Assembly (NCBI RefSeq): GCF_000373905.1
Contig: NZ_KB892705.1
Location: 3,391,184 to 3,455,183, forward strand
Source: Mycobacterium sp. 155
GTDB taxonomy: Bacteria; Actinomycetota; Actinomycetes; Mycobacteriales; Mycobacteriaceae
Length of the DNA stretch: 64,000 bases
Direction: 5' to 3'
The notes beneath the pieces were generated by a model. The model saw only the letters and a list, made by a program, of their open reading frames with translations. It did not search any database and was not told the origin of the DNA. The translations under genes were made by a program, and so were the position numbers. Positions 1 to 8,477 of this stretch are shown in pieces (positions within the stretch are counted from its first letter, which is position 1; each line of letters opens with the position of its first letter).

Positions 1-964
1 GATGCGCCTTGCGCTCCTTGGCGCCGGGGTCGATGAACTCGTCCTCGGTCGGCTCAGTCGCCGGATCCCACGGATTGCTCCTGGCGTCGATGCGCGCCGA
101 GGTGGTGGTGACCAGTCCGAACGTCGGGTCCGACAACGCCTCTTCGACCTGGGCGTTCTCCGGATGGGCTGCGAACAGATCCTGCAGCACTTCGTTGGCG
201 TCCTCGTCCTCAGCCTGGCCGCGCAGGGTCAGGGCCTTGGCCAGCGCACCATCGACGGCAGCCACCACGATCGGTCCTGATGGCTCCTCCAGGTAAGAGA
301 GGGCGGGCGCGTACATGCCCAACCGGGCCAATGCGATACCCAGGGTGGTCTTGGCCGCATGCGCGGTCACGTCGTCGAGGGACTTGTCGGTCACCACCGG
401 CGTCAGCAGGCGCACCACATCCGACCAGCGCTGCGCGCGGTGATTGATCGCCACCCGCAGCCAGCGCGCGTTGAACCAGCCCGGTCGCCGCGTCGCAACC
501 TCGTCGGCCAGTGCGTCAGCCTCGGCCAACTCACCCGCGGCGCACCGCCGTGCGGCATACGCGAGCTGGAAATCGTCCGGTCCAGTGGCCCGGAACGCCA
601 GGTATAGCCCGGTGTCGTAGCTGAATCCGAGGTCGCCGGCCGCGAGGTCGATCTCGCGTTGCAGTACCCCTGCGCTCGCTACCGTGCGCCACACCGAGTC
701 GATGACCGGTCCGGACACGTCGCCCGCGGCGGCGAACCCGATCCAGGCGTCGCAGTGATCGTGTGCGATATGGGTCAGCCCGGCAAACCCGGACCTGGCC
801 GCGGCCAGATCGGCAGGGCGCTGCCGGTCATTGACCGTCAGACCGAGCGCACGACAACATGTGGCAAACCGGCTGACCACATCGCGGTCGAGCCGGGGTG
901 CTCTTTGAGCTGGAGCGGCGAGCGTATTACTACCCATATGTGTGCGCGGGAGCGATTGACGCAC
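1..964 (-). CDS. eccA3: EccA3, ESX-3 type VII secretion AAA+ ATPase (N-terminal part, cut by the window edge)
   Basis: The minus strand is open from a GTG at 964 (alternative ATG at 937) to the window edge, giving about 321 codons. The translation matches the N-terminal TPR-like domain of EccA proteins and reaches the linker rich in D, E and P (SARIDARSNPWDP, then TEDEFIDPGAKERKAH) that precedes the AAA+ domain, which lies outside. EccA is a cytosolic ATPase of ESX systems. ESX-3 is the system tied to siderophore-dependent iron uptake. A PF04072 methyltransferase upstream on the same strand matches the Rv0281–Rv0282 order, so I call eccA3. AGGGAG precedes the GTG with good spacing. The plus-strand ORFs here are shadows. 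Confidence 0.88.
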   Translation of the reverse strand, partial: MRQSLPRTHMGSNTLAAPAQRAPRLDRDVVSRFATCCRALGLTVNDRQRPADLAAARSGFAGLTHIAHDHCDAWIGFAAAGDVSGPVIDSVWRTVASAGVLQREIDLAAGDLGFSYDTGLYLAFRATGPDDFQLAYAARRCAAGELAEADALADEVATRRPGWFNARWLRVAINHRAQRWSDVVRLLTPVVTDKSLDDVTAHAAKTTLGIALARLGMYAPALSYLEEPSGPIVVAAVDGALAKALTLRGQAEDEDANEVLQDLFAAHPENAQVEEALSDPTFGLVTTTSARIDARSNPWDPATEPTEDEFIDPGAKERKAH

Positions 965-976
965 CCGTTTTCTCCC

Positions 977-995
977 TTATGTATGCCTAAGCTAA
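977..995 (-). promoter_or_regulatory. IdeR-like iron box upstream of eccA3
   Basis: On the minus strand the 19 bases read TTAGCTTAGGCATACATAA, which agree with the mycobacterial IdeR consensus TTAGGTTAGGCTAACCTAA at 15 of 19 positions. The site starts 13 bases upstream of the GTG of eccA3, where a repressor would block transcription. Iron control of ESX-3 by IdeR is established in mycobacteria; the site itself is my reading. Confidence 0.7.
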
Positions 996-1013
996 CTTTC
1001 GGCTGAAGTTAGC
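991..1013. promoter_or_regulatory. Inverted repeat next to the IdeR-like box
   Basis: GCTAACTT (991–998) and AAGTTAGC (1006–1013) form a perfect 8-bp inverted repeat with a 7-base spacer. It overlaps the IdeR-like box by five bases, so it may be a second operator or part of an extended one. No regulator can be named from the sequence alone. Confidence 0.4.
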
Positions 1014-1067
1014 ATTGCATAACTTAAGTGTCGAGACGCACGGTATCGGTCAGAGACGTGATCCGGC

Positions 1068-1967
1068 TCACTTCTTGTGGGCGGTGACCAGATTGTTCGA
1101 GTCGATCATCTGCCGAGCATCAGTGCCAGGATCAGGCAGTTCTCGGCCCAGCCGGTGGATATAGTCCGAAAGGCCAGTAGTGGTCGCGGTCCAGCCACGC
1201 TCGGAGAACCACTGTTCAGCGGGGGCGTGCCGCTCGTTGTAGACCAGCGAGAAGAATTCGGTGTCCTGCCCGGAGACCCGGCCTTCGGCGCGCTTGGCCT
1301 CGAACACCTCACGGTCCATCGGTACCGCCTCCTCGACCGCGACGAAGCTGCCGGGGGCCGCCAAGGTGTCGATACCCGCGAACAACTGCTCCTGCGCGGC
1401 TGCCGGCAAATAGATCAGCAGGCCCTCGGCAATCCACGCCGACGGCTTCGACGGGTCGAAACCGCGGCCGCGCAGTGCCTGTGGCCAGTCGTCGCGCAAA
1501 TCAACGGCGATCTCGCGACGCTCGGCCGTCGGCGCGTCACCGTGGCTACTCATCGTCTCCCGTTTGAACTGCAGCACACGGGGCTGGTCGAGTTCGTAGA
1601 CGACGGTGCCCGCGGGCCAGGACAACCGGTAGGCCCGGGAATCCAGGCCCGCCGCCAGCAGCACGATCTGCTGCACACCGGCCTGCGCGACGCGCTGAAA
1701 GTAGTCATCGAAGTACCGGGTGCGGGCCCCTTGGAAATTGACGAAATGTCCGCCCCACTCGGTGCGTAGCGGGAAGTCCGCGTCGGCGTCGTCGAGGACA
1801 GCGGCCGCGGCGCCGCCGATTGCGCGACAGAACACCTCGGCATACGGGTCGACGGCCAGCGGGTCAGGCTTCTGCGCTTCCAAAGCCCTTGCCGCGGCGA
1901 CGAATAACGCGGTCTGGCCGACGCTGGTGGAGATGTCCCAAGTGTCTTTATCGGTACGGCTGCTCAC
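1068..1967 (-). CDS. SAM-dependent methyltransferase, TIGR00027/PF04072 family (Rv0281-like)
   Basis: This is a 299-residue protein of the mycobacterial leucine-carboxyl-methyltransferase-like family. It shows the family N-terminus [16 protein letters not shown], the conserved [13 protein letters not shown], the SAM-binding [13 protein letters not shown] and the downstream AEGLLIYLP. The open frame extends to 2066, but the family start is the GTG at 1967, followed by [10 protein letters not shown]. The extra residues are low complexity and overlap the divergent promoter region. The substrate is unknown for the family. It lies upstream of eccA3 in the same orientation, as Rv0281 does, with a 103-bp gap that holds the IdeR-like box, so the two are probably transcribed separately under iron control. 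Confidence 0.88.
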   Translation of the reverse strand: MSSRTDKDTWDISTSVGQTALFVAAARALEAQKPDPLAVDPYAEVFCRAIGGAAAAVLDDADADFPLRTEWGGHFVNFQGARTRYFDDYFQRVAQAGVQQIVLLAAGLDSRAYRLSWPAGTVVYELDQPRVLQFKRETMSSHGDAPTAERREIAVDLRDDWPQALRGRGFDPSKPSAWIAEGLLIYLPAAAQEQLFAGIDTLAAPGSFVAVEEAVPMDREVFEAKRAEGRVSGQDTEFFSLVYNERHAPAEQWFSERGWTATTTGLSDYIHRLGRELPDPGTDARQMIDSNNLVTAHKK

Positions 1968-2100
1968 GGCCGCGAGGGTACGCGCCGAAGCTGACAAGCC
2001 TGCTGCACCAGCCGCCGATGCACGGGAACTCCCGCACGCGGCAGCCTGGTACAGGCACGCCGCCAAGACGGCCCGTCAACCGGCCCCGCATGATGGCGCT

Positions 2101-2925
2101 ATGAGTTCTCGACAGGGCGTGGCCGACACCGGATTGCTGGTGGCCGCCATCCGAGCCAAGGAAACCCAACGCGAAGACCGGCTGTTCACCGATCCATTCG
2201 CCGACAGGCTGGCCGGCGAATCCGGCCGACAACTGCTCGAGGAGGCCGTCGCCACCGCCGGCGACAAGACCACCTTGCAGATCGTGGTCCGCACCCGGTT
2301 CTGGGACGAGGCATTGCTGCGCGCGGTCGCGACGGTCGACCAGGTGGTGATCCTGGCAGCCGGGATGGACGCGCGGGCATACCGGCTGCCGTGGCCCGAC
2401 GGTACTACGCTCTACGAGCTCGACCAGCCCGCGGTGATCGCCGCCAAGGCCGAGGCGCTCGCCGGTGAGGAGCCGCGTTGCCGGCGAGTGGCAATCGGCG
2501 TCGACCTCGCCGACGACTGGACAGGTCCGCTTCGTGCGGCAGGGTTCGACCCGCAACGCCCAACGGTCTGGCTGATCGAAGGACTACTCCAGTACCTTGA
2601 CGCATCCGCGGTGCACACTTTGTTCGAGCGCGTCGACGCAACCTCGGCATCCGGTTCGGTGCTGCTCTACGACGTGGTCGGCAAAACCTTGCTGGACAAC
2701 GTGATGCTGGCGGCGGTCCGTGAACACATGGCCCGCAACAGTGCGCCGTGGCTGTTCGGCACCGATGAGCCCGGAGAGCTGAGCGAGCGGCTGGGCTGGT
2801 CGGCCGTCGTCACCGACGTGGCCGAACCGGGCAACCGCTGGAACCGGTGGTTCGCCCCCGCGGTGCCGCTGGATGTGCCGAACGTCCCGCGCGGCTATTT
2901 CGTCGAGGCGGTCAAAGGCGCCTGA
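2101..2925 (+). CDS. SAM-dependent methyltransferase, PF04072 family
   Basis: This 274-residue protein is a second member of the PF04072 family. It shows TGLLVAAIRA, FTDPFADRLAG, the SAM-binding VILAAGMDARAYRLPWP, the ELDQP motif and WLIEGLLQYL. The frame is open upstream to 1720, but that part lies antisense to the neighbouring methyltransferase. The ATG at 2101 gives the usual family length. It diverges from its paralogue at 1967 with a 133-bp shared upstream region. Substrate unknown. Confidence 0.88.
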   Translation: MSSRQGVADTGLLVAAIRAKETQREDRLFTDPFADRLAGESGRQLLEEAVATAGDKTTLQIVVRTRFWDEALLRAVATVDQVVILAAGMDARAYRLPWPDGTTLYELDQPAVIAAKAEALAGEEPRCRRVAIGVDLADDWTGPLRAAGFDPQRPTVWLIEGLLQYLDASAVHTLFERVDATSASGSVLLYDVVGKTLLDNVMLAAVREHMARNSAPWLFGTDEPGELSERLGWSAVVTDVAEPGNRWNRWFAPAVPLDVPNVPRGYFVEAVKGA

Positions 2926-3264
2926 GCCCTCCCCACTGCGGAGCCCTCCCCGTTGTCACGCTGCCCCCTTGCGTCGCTGCCCCGCCACCGTCCCCCGTTG
3001 TCACGCTGGAGTGGCACTCAGCACCGACAGCCACTCTGCCGTGACAAAGCCCGTGGTTGCCACGGTCGACGGGCGCCCGCGCCGTCCCCCGCTGCCCCGC
3101 CACCGTCCCCCGTTGTCACGCTGGAGTGGCTGTCGGCGGCGACAGCCACTCCAGCGTGACAAAGCCGGTGCGACAAGACCCCGTGCGGTGCGCCAAGACC
3201 CAGTGCTCGGCCGACACCATCGCCCGACGGATCGCGAACCGGTGGCGGTGAAGCCGTTTCGGTT
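2926..3264. repeat. Convergent intergenic region with a 40-bp direct repeat
   Basis: No gene is visible between the convergent ends of the methyltransferase and the small membrane gene. A 40-bp stretch beginning GCTGCCCCGCCACCG at 2976–3015 recurs identically at 3091–3130. Each copy continues into an inverted copy of its last part, so each forms a hairpin: imperfect at 2998–3047, perfect at 3113–3162. A shorter third match (CCGTTGTCACGCTG) is at about 2951–2964. The layout suggests duplication of a palindromic unit. Confidence 0.8.
3113..3162. terminator. Perfect 23-bp hairpin (terminator or dispersed palindrome)
   Basis: Positions 3113–3135 (starting TTGTCACGCTGGAGTGG) and 3140–3162 are exact reverse complements with a GCGG loop. 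It lies between convergent genes, fits a bidirectional terminator and has no U-run. Such stem-only terminators are proposed for mycobacteria, but a mobile palindrome family is equally possible. Confidence 0.6.
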
Positions 3265-3564
3265 TCAGGCCTCGGCGGTCGAGTCACCCGCAGCTTCCGG
3301 CGGGGACGCCGGTTTCCCCGATTCGCCATTCCCCGAGCCGCGCACCGTGAGCGCGTGTCCGACGCCGATGCCGAGGGCGACCGGCCACGGGATCAATTCG
3401 GTGACTCCGAGGACGCCGAGCACGCTGTAGAACGCCATGTGCTTCGGCGGCGGTACCGAGACCTTGCCTACCACCGGCAATGTGACCGAGAACTTCTCCG
3501 CCGCGTGGACGGCCTTGGAGACATCGTTGTGCGAGGTCACGAAATCGCGAACAGAATTCAACAT
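3265..3564 (-). CDS. Small conserved hypothetical membrane protein, last gene of the feo–ctpI cluster
   Basis: This is a 99-residue protein I cannot assign to a named family. Residues about 43–70 (HMAFYSVLGVLGVTELIPWP onward) are hydrophobic and probably form one or two membrane helices. The N-terminus (VRDFVTSHNDVSKAVHAAEKF) looks amphipathic, and the C-terminus is a polar, Gly/Ser/Pro/Glu-rich tail. Its ATG shares one base with the TAA stop of ctpI (TAATG), which implies translational coupling. It may therefore be an accessory of the CtpI pump, but this is inference from position only. Confidence 0.65.
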   Translation of the reverse strand: MLNSVRDFVTSHNDVSKAVHAAEKFSVTLPVVGKVSVPPPKHMAFYSVLGVLGVTELIPWPVALGIGVGHALTVRGSGNGESGKPASPPEAAGDSTAEA

Positions 3565-6500
3565 TAGTTAGGCAACCCTTCCTTATCGCGCGACACGGGA
3601 TTAGGCTCACTCGTGTGGACGACGTCATGCGAAAGCTCGGCACCGACACCCTGCTGGATTCCGGTGTCCGCCTCCTGACCCCCGCCGTCGAGCATGTCTA
3701 CACCCTCCTGGTGCGCGTCGGCGTCCTCGCCATCGATGACTGAGAGCCTCTCGGCGACCCGATCGATCACACCGGGCAGGAGGGTGGCCACGCCACCGGC
3801 GAGCAGGGCCGAGACAACCGCTTGACCCCAGCCAATCGGACCGACGGGCGTGCACCCGAACAACTGACTCAGCCCCGGTGTGCTGATGATCCCCGCCATC
3901 ACCGTCACGGTTCCCACATTCGTGGCGATCACCAACGGCCCATGCGAATCCGAGAGTGTCTGCATCATCTGTGACAGCACCAGCCCGATCAGGGCCACCG
4001 TGGCCGCGCGCTGTCGCGACCCCGTCGGGAGCGCCATTGCCCAGGCCAGCGTCGCCCCCAGCGTGGTGAACACCCCGCGTACCGCGACCGCCCGCCAGAT
4101 CGACGCCTCGTCGTGATGTGCGACGCCATCGCGGGGCACCTGGGTGCTGACGGCGACCGCCGCCGCGGGCAGCGCATCGGTGAGCATGTTGACCAGCAGC
4201 ATCTGGCGCGCCGACAGCGCGGGCCGGCCCGTCAGCAACGACGTGATCACTCCGAATGTGACCTCACCGACGTTGTGTCCCAACAACATTGACACCGCGG
4301 ATTGCACCCGTCGCCACAGCTGCTCGCCCTCGTCGAGGGCTGACACCAGTGCGCCGATCTGACCGTCGAGCAGCATGACGTCGGCTGCCATGCGGGCAGG
4401 GTCGCTGCCCGCCGACACCACACCCACCCCGACGGACGCGGCTCGGATGGCCGCGGCGTCGTTGGCCCCGTCACCGACCATCGCGGTCACCACACCCACC
4501 GACTCGAGCGCCTGCACCACTTCGACCTTGTGCTCGGGCGACATTCGCGCGAACACGCGATAGTGCTGCGCGGCCCGGCTGCGCTCCGGGACCGTCATCG
4601 CATCCCACTCGGCACTGGTGAGCACCTCGTCGGTGGTCACCGGAAGACCGAGCTGTCCGGCGATCACGGCAGCGGTGAGCGGGTGGTCGCCGGTGATGAG
4701 TTTGACGCCGATCCCGCGTGATTGCAGTTCCTCCAACAGCTCACGAGCGCCCTGCCGCGGAGTGTCTGCCAGCCCGAGCAATCCGAGCGGACACAGCTGG
4801 GTCCGGCACAGTGCCTCGAAAGCAGCGGGATCCGCCGCGGCCTCCCGCGCTTGCGTTGCGGTCACGTCACGGTAGGCAACGGCCAGCACCCGCAGCCCGT
4901 CTGCGGCCATCGCATCCAACGCTGTCTCCATCGAGCTGTCGGGAACAGCGAAGGCACGCACCAGAACGTCGGGAGCGCCCTTGAGCACGATGCGGGTGCC
5001 GACGAGCGCGGCGGCGAAGGGCCGGTCGGACTGGAACGGCAGCAGCACGTCGAATCCGTCGATCGGGATGCCGCGTTCGTCGGCTGCGTCGTGCACAGCC
5101 TGGTCGGTGGCGTGCTCGAGTCGGACGCCGTCGCCGATCACCATCGTCGCTGCCGCGGCTGCGAGCACGTCATGCTCGACGAACCCGTCGAGGGGCCGCA
5201 CGGCGGTGACCCTGAGTCGGTTCTCCGACAAGGTGCCCGTCTTGTCGAAGCACACCGCGTCCAACCGGGCGAAGGCCTCGATCGCGCGCGGATTGCGGAT
5301 CAGCACCGAGGATCCCGTCAGCTGACGGGCTGATGCCGACTGGGCCAGCGTCACCACCAGTGGCAGCCCCTCGGGCACCGCGGCCACCGCGATCGACACC
5401 GTTCCCGAGGCTGTGTCGCGAATCGGCGTGCGCCGCAACAGCGACAACAATCCGACCAGCCCGCCGCCGGCCAGGCTCCACGGGAGGGCCTTCTTGGTGA
5501 TCACACCCAGCTGCGCCGCGAGTCCGACCTCCCCGATACGCACCGGCGACATCGCCAACGCCCGGCGAATCTGAGAGGACGGCCCGACGCCGACGACGAT
5601 GCCGACAGCCCGGCCGGCCACCATTGTGGTGCCGGCGTGAAGCATGCCGCTGCGTTCGGCCAGCGGTGCGCCAGGTGTCGGCTCGGTGTCCTTGGCCACG
5701 GGCAGGGATTCACCGGTCAAGGCGGACTCGTCGACCTCGACCCCGTCGGCCTCCAGCAGTCGCAGATCGGCCGGCACGACCTCGCCAGAGCGGACCTCGA
5801 CCAGGTCGCCGGGATGCAGAGCCGCAGAAGGTAGTTCGCGGAAGCCGCCCTCGCAGGCCAAGAGTCGCGCAGGTGGTTCCTGAACTGCCAGCAGCCGGTC
5901 CAGCAGGTGTTCTGCGTGCACGGTCTGCTGCGCGGAGATTGCGGCGTTGCCGAGGAGCACCGCACCGACCATCAATGCGTCCAACGGAGAGCCGAGCAGT
6001 GCGCTGGCCACCGCCCCGGTCGCCAGAACCGGGGTCATCGGATCGGACAGATCCGCGCGCATCGTCGCGACATAGTCGCGCGCCGAACGCCATATTCCGA
6101 CGACGGGCCCGGGAGACGACGCAGTCGACTCGGTGCGGGTCGGATCGGTCGGACGCGGCAGCAACCGGGCGATTTCCTCGACGGGCAGGGCATACCAGTC
6201 GTGCCCCGATTCCGGATTGGGCAGCGGTTCACCAAACACCTTGCGGCCCAGGCCGAATCCTGACCACAGACCCAAGGTCGCGGTCATGTCCACCGATGCG
6301 GGGCCACTGCCCGGCACGCTGGGAATGAGCATGAGTGTGCCCAGCACTGAGCTGCCCGCCGACATCGACACGCCCTTGTCGGCAGCGACGCGTGCTGCGG
6401 GCAGGGTCCGCAGCACGCGCCAGGCGGCGGCGAGATCGGGCACCAGGATGTCGGCACCCCATGGCGGCGTTCCACCGTCACGCATCACTCCGACCGACAG

Positions 6501-8003
6501 GTCGGCATCCAGGGCGGCCCGATCACCCGATGCCGAGAGCAGCGTCACCTTCGCCCCGTCGGCCTGCAGCGCGGCAACCACCTCGGCCAACGTGTCGTCC
6601 AGCGACGCACCGCAGGGCACGAGTTCGTCGAAACCCTGTTTGAGCGAACGCAATCCGTCGTCGGCGACCGTGATGACCCGGGTGCCGGCCGTGCGTGCCT
6701 CGGTGACCAGGGCCGCGGCCAGTGGGTCGCGGATGGCACTGACCAGCGCCTCACCGACCTCACCGGCACCGGGGATGTTCGACAACGCGTTCCAGCCCGG
6801 GGAAAGCTCCCCGGCCTCCAGGGCGTCATTGGCGGCGGCCCAAGCCTGCGCGCGCAGCGAGGTGTCGGGCAGACCGCGCACGCGGCTGACGGTGTAGGAA
6901 TCGGTGTAGAGGATGCGCGGATCGATCACCACGGTGTCCAGATCGGCCAGCCAGCGCAGTGCCTGCGGCTGCAGCACCAGGGCGCCGTGGTTGTTCTGCA
7001 GGCCGCGGCTGACCGCACAGCAGAATGATTCACGAACGGAACGAATAGGTTTCGGGGTGGCAACCGCAGCAGCCGCACCCGCGATGTCCGGGTCGGTGAA
7101 CACGCCGAGCAGCATCGCGCCGACGATGCCCGCACCGATGGAACCCTCGGCATACCTGGCACCGGTCTTGGGATGCCAGCCGCCGCGGCGCGCGACTGCT
7201 ATGTCGCCGGACTTGGTGGCCAACTCAGTCAAGCATGGTTCCATCCGCTCCCATGCCCGCCGCCCGTTGACGGCCTCCATGGTCTGCATAGCCCGGGTCA
7301 GGGTGCCCGACAACAGGGACGCCGGAGCGGCTCCCAACGCACCGGTCACAGCGCCGACGCACGCGAACGCCAGGTCGGCCCCCTCGACACCGAGCCTGCG
7401 CTCGACGATCCGGCGTACTTTCGGATGATGGTCGGCCATCGCGACCGGTGCGGCCACCAAGCGTGGGATACCGCGAATCGGCAACAGGCTGCCCAGCGCC
7501 GCGGCACCGAGGCCCACGGCCGACACCGTTGTGGCGACCATTCTGGTGGCGACCAGTGCGTCGTCACCCGGTAGCGACGACGGCGACGAGGATCCCGTTA
7601 CACCGCAGGACTCTTCGGCCGCGGCGATGACGCGGGCCAACTGCTGCGCCGTGGGTCCGGTGCCGGTGACGGTGACGACGACGCGTGCGGTGGGCCCGTT
7701 CAGGTGAACCGCGGTGACGCCGGGGGTTGCCCGTAACGCGGCACCGACGGCCTCTGCGACGCCGTCAGTGCCAAGCCCCCGTACCTCGATCCAGCGGGTG
7801 ATCTCGGTGGAGGTGAATCGCCGGGCCGGGCCGACACCGGCCGCCTCGCCGAGCACGGCCGCCGCCGACTGCGTCGCCGCCAGGGTGTCGGCGGCCAGAC
7901 CCGCCGCAACGGCGGTCACGGCCGAGCCCACCAATTCGGCACTCGTCATCGACGTCGCGACCAACGTGCGGGCGATCGCAAAAGGTGCTGCCAGTAACGA
8001 CAT
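3564..8003 (-). CDS. ctpI: CtpI-type giant P-type cation-transporting ATPase
   Basis: The 1479-residue protein has a complete P-type ATPase core in its C-terminal half: TGES (763–766), PEGLP (877–881), phosphorylation motif DKTGT (920–924), KGAPD (about 1008), TGDH (1104–1107) and hinge GDGAND (1177–1182), followed by C-terminal membrane segments. The first 600 residues resemble a second, degenerate copy: SRGLQNNHGALVLQPQALRW parallels the stretch before DKTGT, DPRILYT (361–367) stands where DKTGT would be, and SASGDRAALDADLSVGV parallels the hinge region. M. tuberculosis CtpI is similarly very long. It starts 12 bp after the nifU-like gene with a strong AGGAGAGGGAG site. The ion is unknown; the iron-uptake operon context suggests a divalent metal. 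Confidence 0.88.
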   Translation of the reverse strand: MSLLAAPFAIARTLVATSMTSAELVGSAVTAVAAGLAADTLAATQSAAAVLGEAAGVGPARRFTSTEITRWIEVRGLGTDGVAEAVGAALRATPGVTAVHLNGPTARVVVTVTGTGPTAQQLARVIAAAEESCGVTGSSSPSSLPGDDALVATRMVATTVSAVGLGAAALGSLLPIRGIPRLVAAPVAMADHHPKVRRIVERRLGVEGADLAFACVGAVTGALGAAPASLLSGTLTRAMQTMEAVNGRRAWERMEPCLTELATKSGDIAVARRGGWHPKTGARYAEGSIGAGIVGAMLLGVFTDPDIAGAAAAVATPKPIRSVRESFCCAVSRGLQNNHGALVLQPQALRWLADLDTVVIDPRILYTDSYTVSRVRGLPDTSLRAQAWAAANDALEAGELSPGWNALSNIPGAGEVGEALVSAIRDPLAAALVTEARTAGTRVITVADDGLRSLKQGFDELVPCGASLDDTLAEVVAALQADGAKVTLLSASGDRAALDADLSVGVMRDGGTPPWGADILVPDLAAAWRVLRTLPAARVAADKGVSMSAGSSVLGTLMLIPSVPGSGPASVDMTATLGLWSGFGLGRKVFGEPLPNPESGHDWYALPVEEIARLLPRPTDPTRTESTASSPGPVVGIWRSARDYVATMRADLSDPMTPVLATGAVASALLGSPLDALMVGAVLLGNAAISAQQTVHAEHLLDRLLAVQEPPARLLACEGGFRELPSAALHPGDLVEVRSGEVVPADLRLLEADGVEVDESALTGESLPVAKDTEPTPGAPLAERSGMLHAGTTMVAGRAVGIVVGVGPSSQIRRALAMSPVRIGEVGLAAQLGVITKKALPWSLAGGGLVGLLSLLRRTPIRDTASGTVSIAVAAVPEGLPLVVTLAQSASARQLTGSSVLIRNPRAIEAFARLDAVCFDKTGTLSENRLRVTAVRPLDGFVEHDVLAAAAATMVIGDGVRLEHATDQAVHDAADERGIPIDGFDVLLPFQSDRPFAAALVGTRIVLKGAPDVLVRAFAVPDSSMETALDAMAADGLRVLAVAYRDVTATQAREAAADPAAFEALCRTQLCPLGLLGLADTPRQGARELLEELQSRGIGVKLITGDHPLTAAVIAGQLGLPVTTDEVLTSAEWDAMTVPERSRAAQHYRVFARMSPEHKVEVVQALESVGVVTAMVGDGANDAAAIRAASVGVGVVSAGSDPARMAADVMLLDGQIGALVSALDEGEQLWRRVQSAVSMLLGHNVGEVTFGVITSLLTGRPALSARQMLLVNMLTDALPAAAVAVSTQVPRDGVAHHDEASIWRAVAVRGVFTTLGATLAWAMALPTGSRQRAATVALIGLVLSQMMQTLSDSHGPLVIATNVGTVTVMAGIISTPGLSQLFGCTPVGPIGWGQAVVSALLAGGVATLLPGVIDRVAERLSVIDGEDADAHQEGVDMLDGGGQEADTGIQQGVGAELSHDVVHTSEPNPVSRDKEGLPN

Positions 8004-8015
8004 TAACTCCCTCTC

Positions 8016-8477
8016 CTAGGTGCGTACCGCGCGGACTTCGCGGATCTCCGGAAACTCCGCCCGCACAGTGTCGGCAACCAACCTCGTCAATGTGCGGCTA
8101 CGTAGAGCGCAACGGCCGCACGCGCCTTCCAGTGCCACTTCGACAACGTCCTCGTGGACCGACACTACGTGCAGGACACCGCCGTGGGAGGAGACCAAAG
8201 TCCCCACTTCCCGGGCCAGAAGTGCCGCGATCCGCGTCGGCAGATCCCGCGGAACGGTCCGGGAAAGCGCCTCGAACAACACGGTTCTCACCCTGGGCCC
8301 GTCGGCCGCCCACGAGTGCCCCGGGGCAAGCCGGGTGCGGATCTCGCCGGGGCCGATATCGACGGCAGCCAGGGCGTCGTCGCGCAACAGCGCCGCCACG
8401 GCGTCCTCGGGCAACACCGCGTCGGTCACCCACCGCATCGTCGTCGGATCGGCGGTCGCCTCCGGATGCAGCTGCAT
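8016..8477 (-). CDS. NifU C-terminal-like protein with a CxxC motif, in the feo operon
   Basis: This 153-residue protein ends in a NifU-like scaffold domain (about residues 75–150) with GACGRC, so C120 and C123 form the CxxC that binds Fe-S clusters in NifU and Nfu proteins. The open frame reaches 8699, but it overlaps feoB. The ATG at 8477 overlaps the feoB stop as TGATG and gives a sensible start. The position directly behind feoB is where other bacteria carry the small Fe-S regulator FeoC. I infer that this protein handles iron or Fe-S clusters beside FeoB; it could equally be a general Fe-S carrier. Confidence 0.8.
   Translation of the reverse strand: MQLHPEATADPTTMRWVTDAVLPEDAVAALLRDDALAAVDIGPGEIRTRLAPGHSWAADGPRVRTVLFEALSRTVPRDLPTRIAALLAREVGTLVSSHGGVLHVVSVHEDVVEVALEGACGRCALRSRTLTRLVADTVRAEFPEIREVRAVRT

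Noticed and set aside
2..1006. Several plus-strand frames of 80–115 codons
   Set aside because: They are antisense to eccA3, whose minus-strand translation is clearly homologous to EccA proteins.
1077..1769. A 230-codon plus-strand frame
   Set aside because: It is antisense to the PF04072 methyltransferase and has no own ribosome site or motif.
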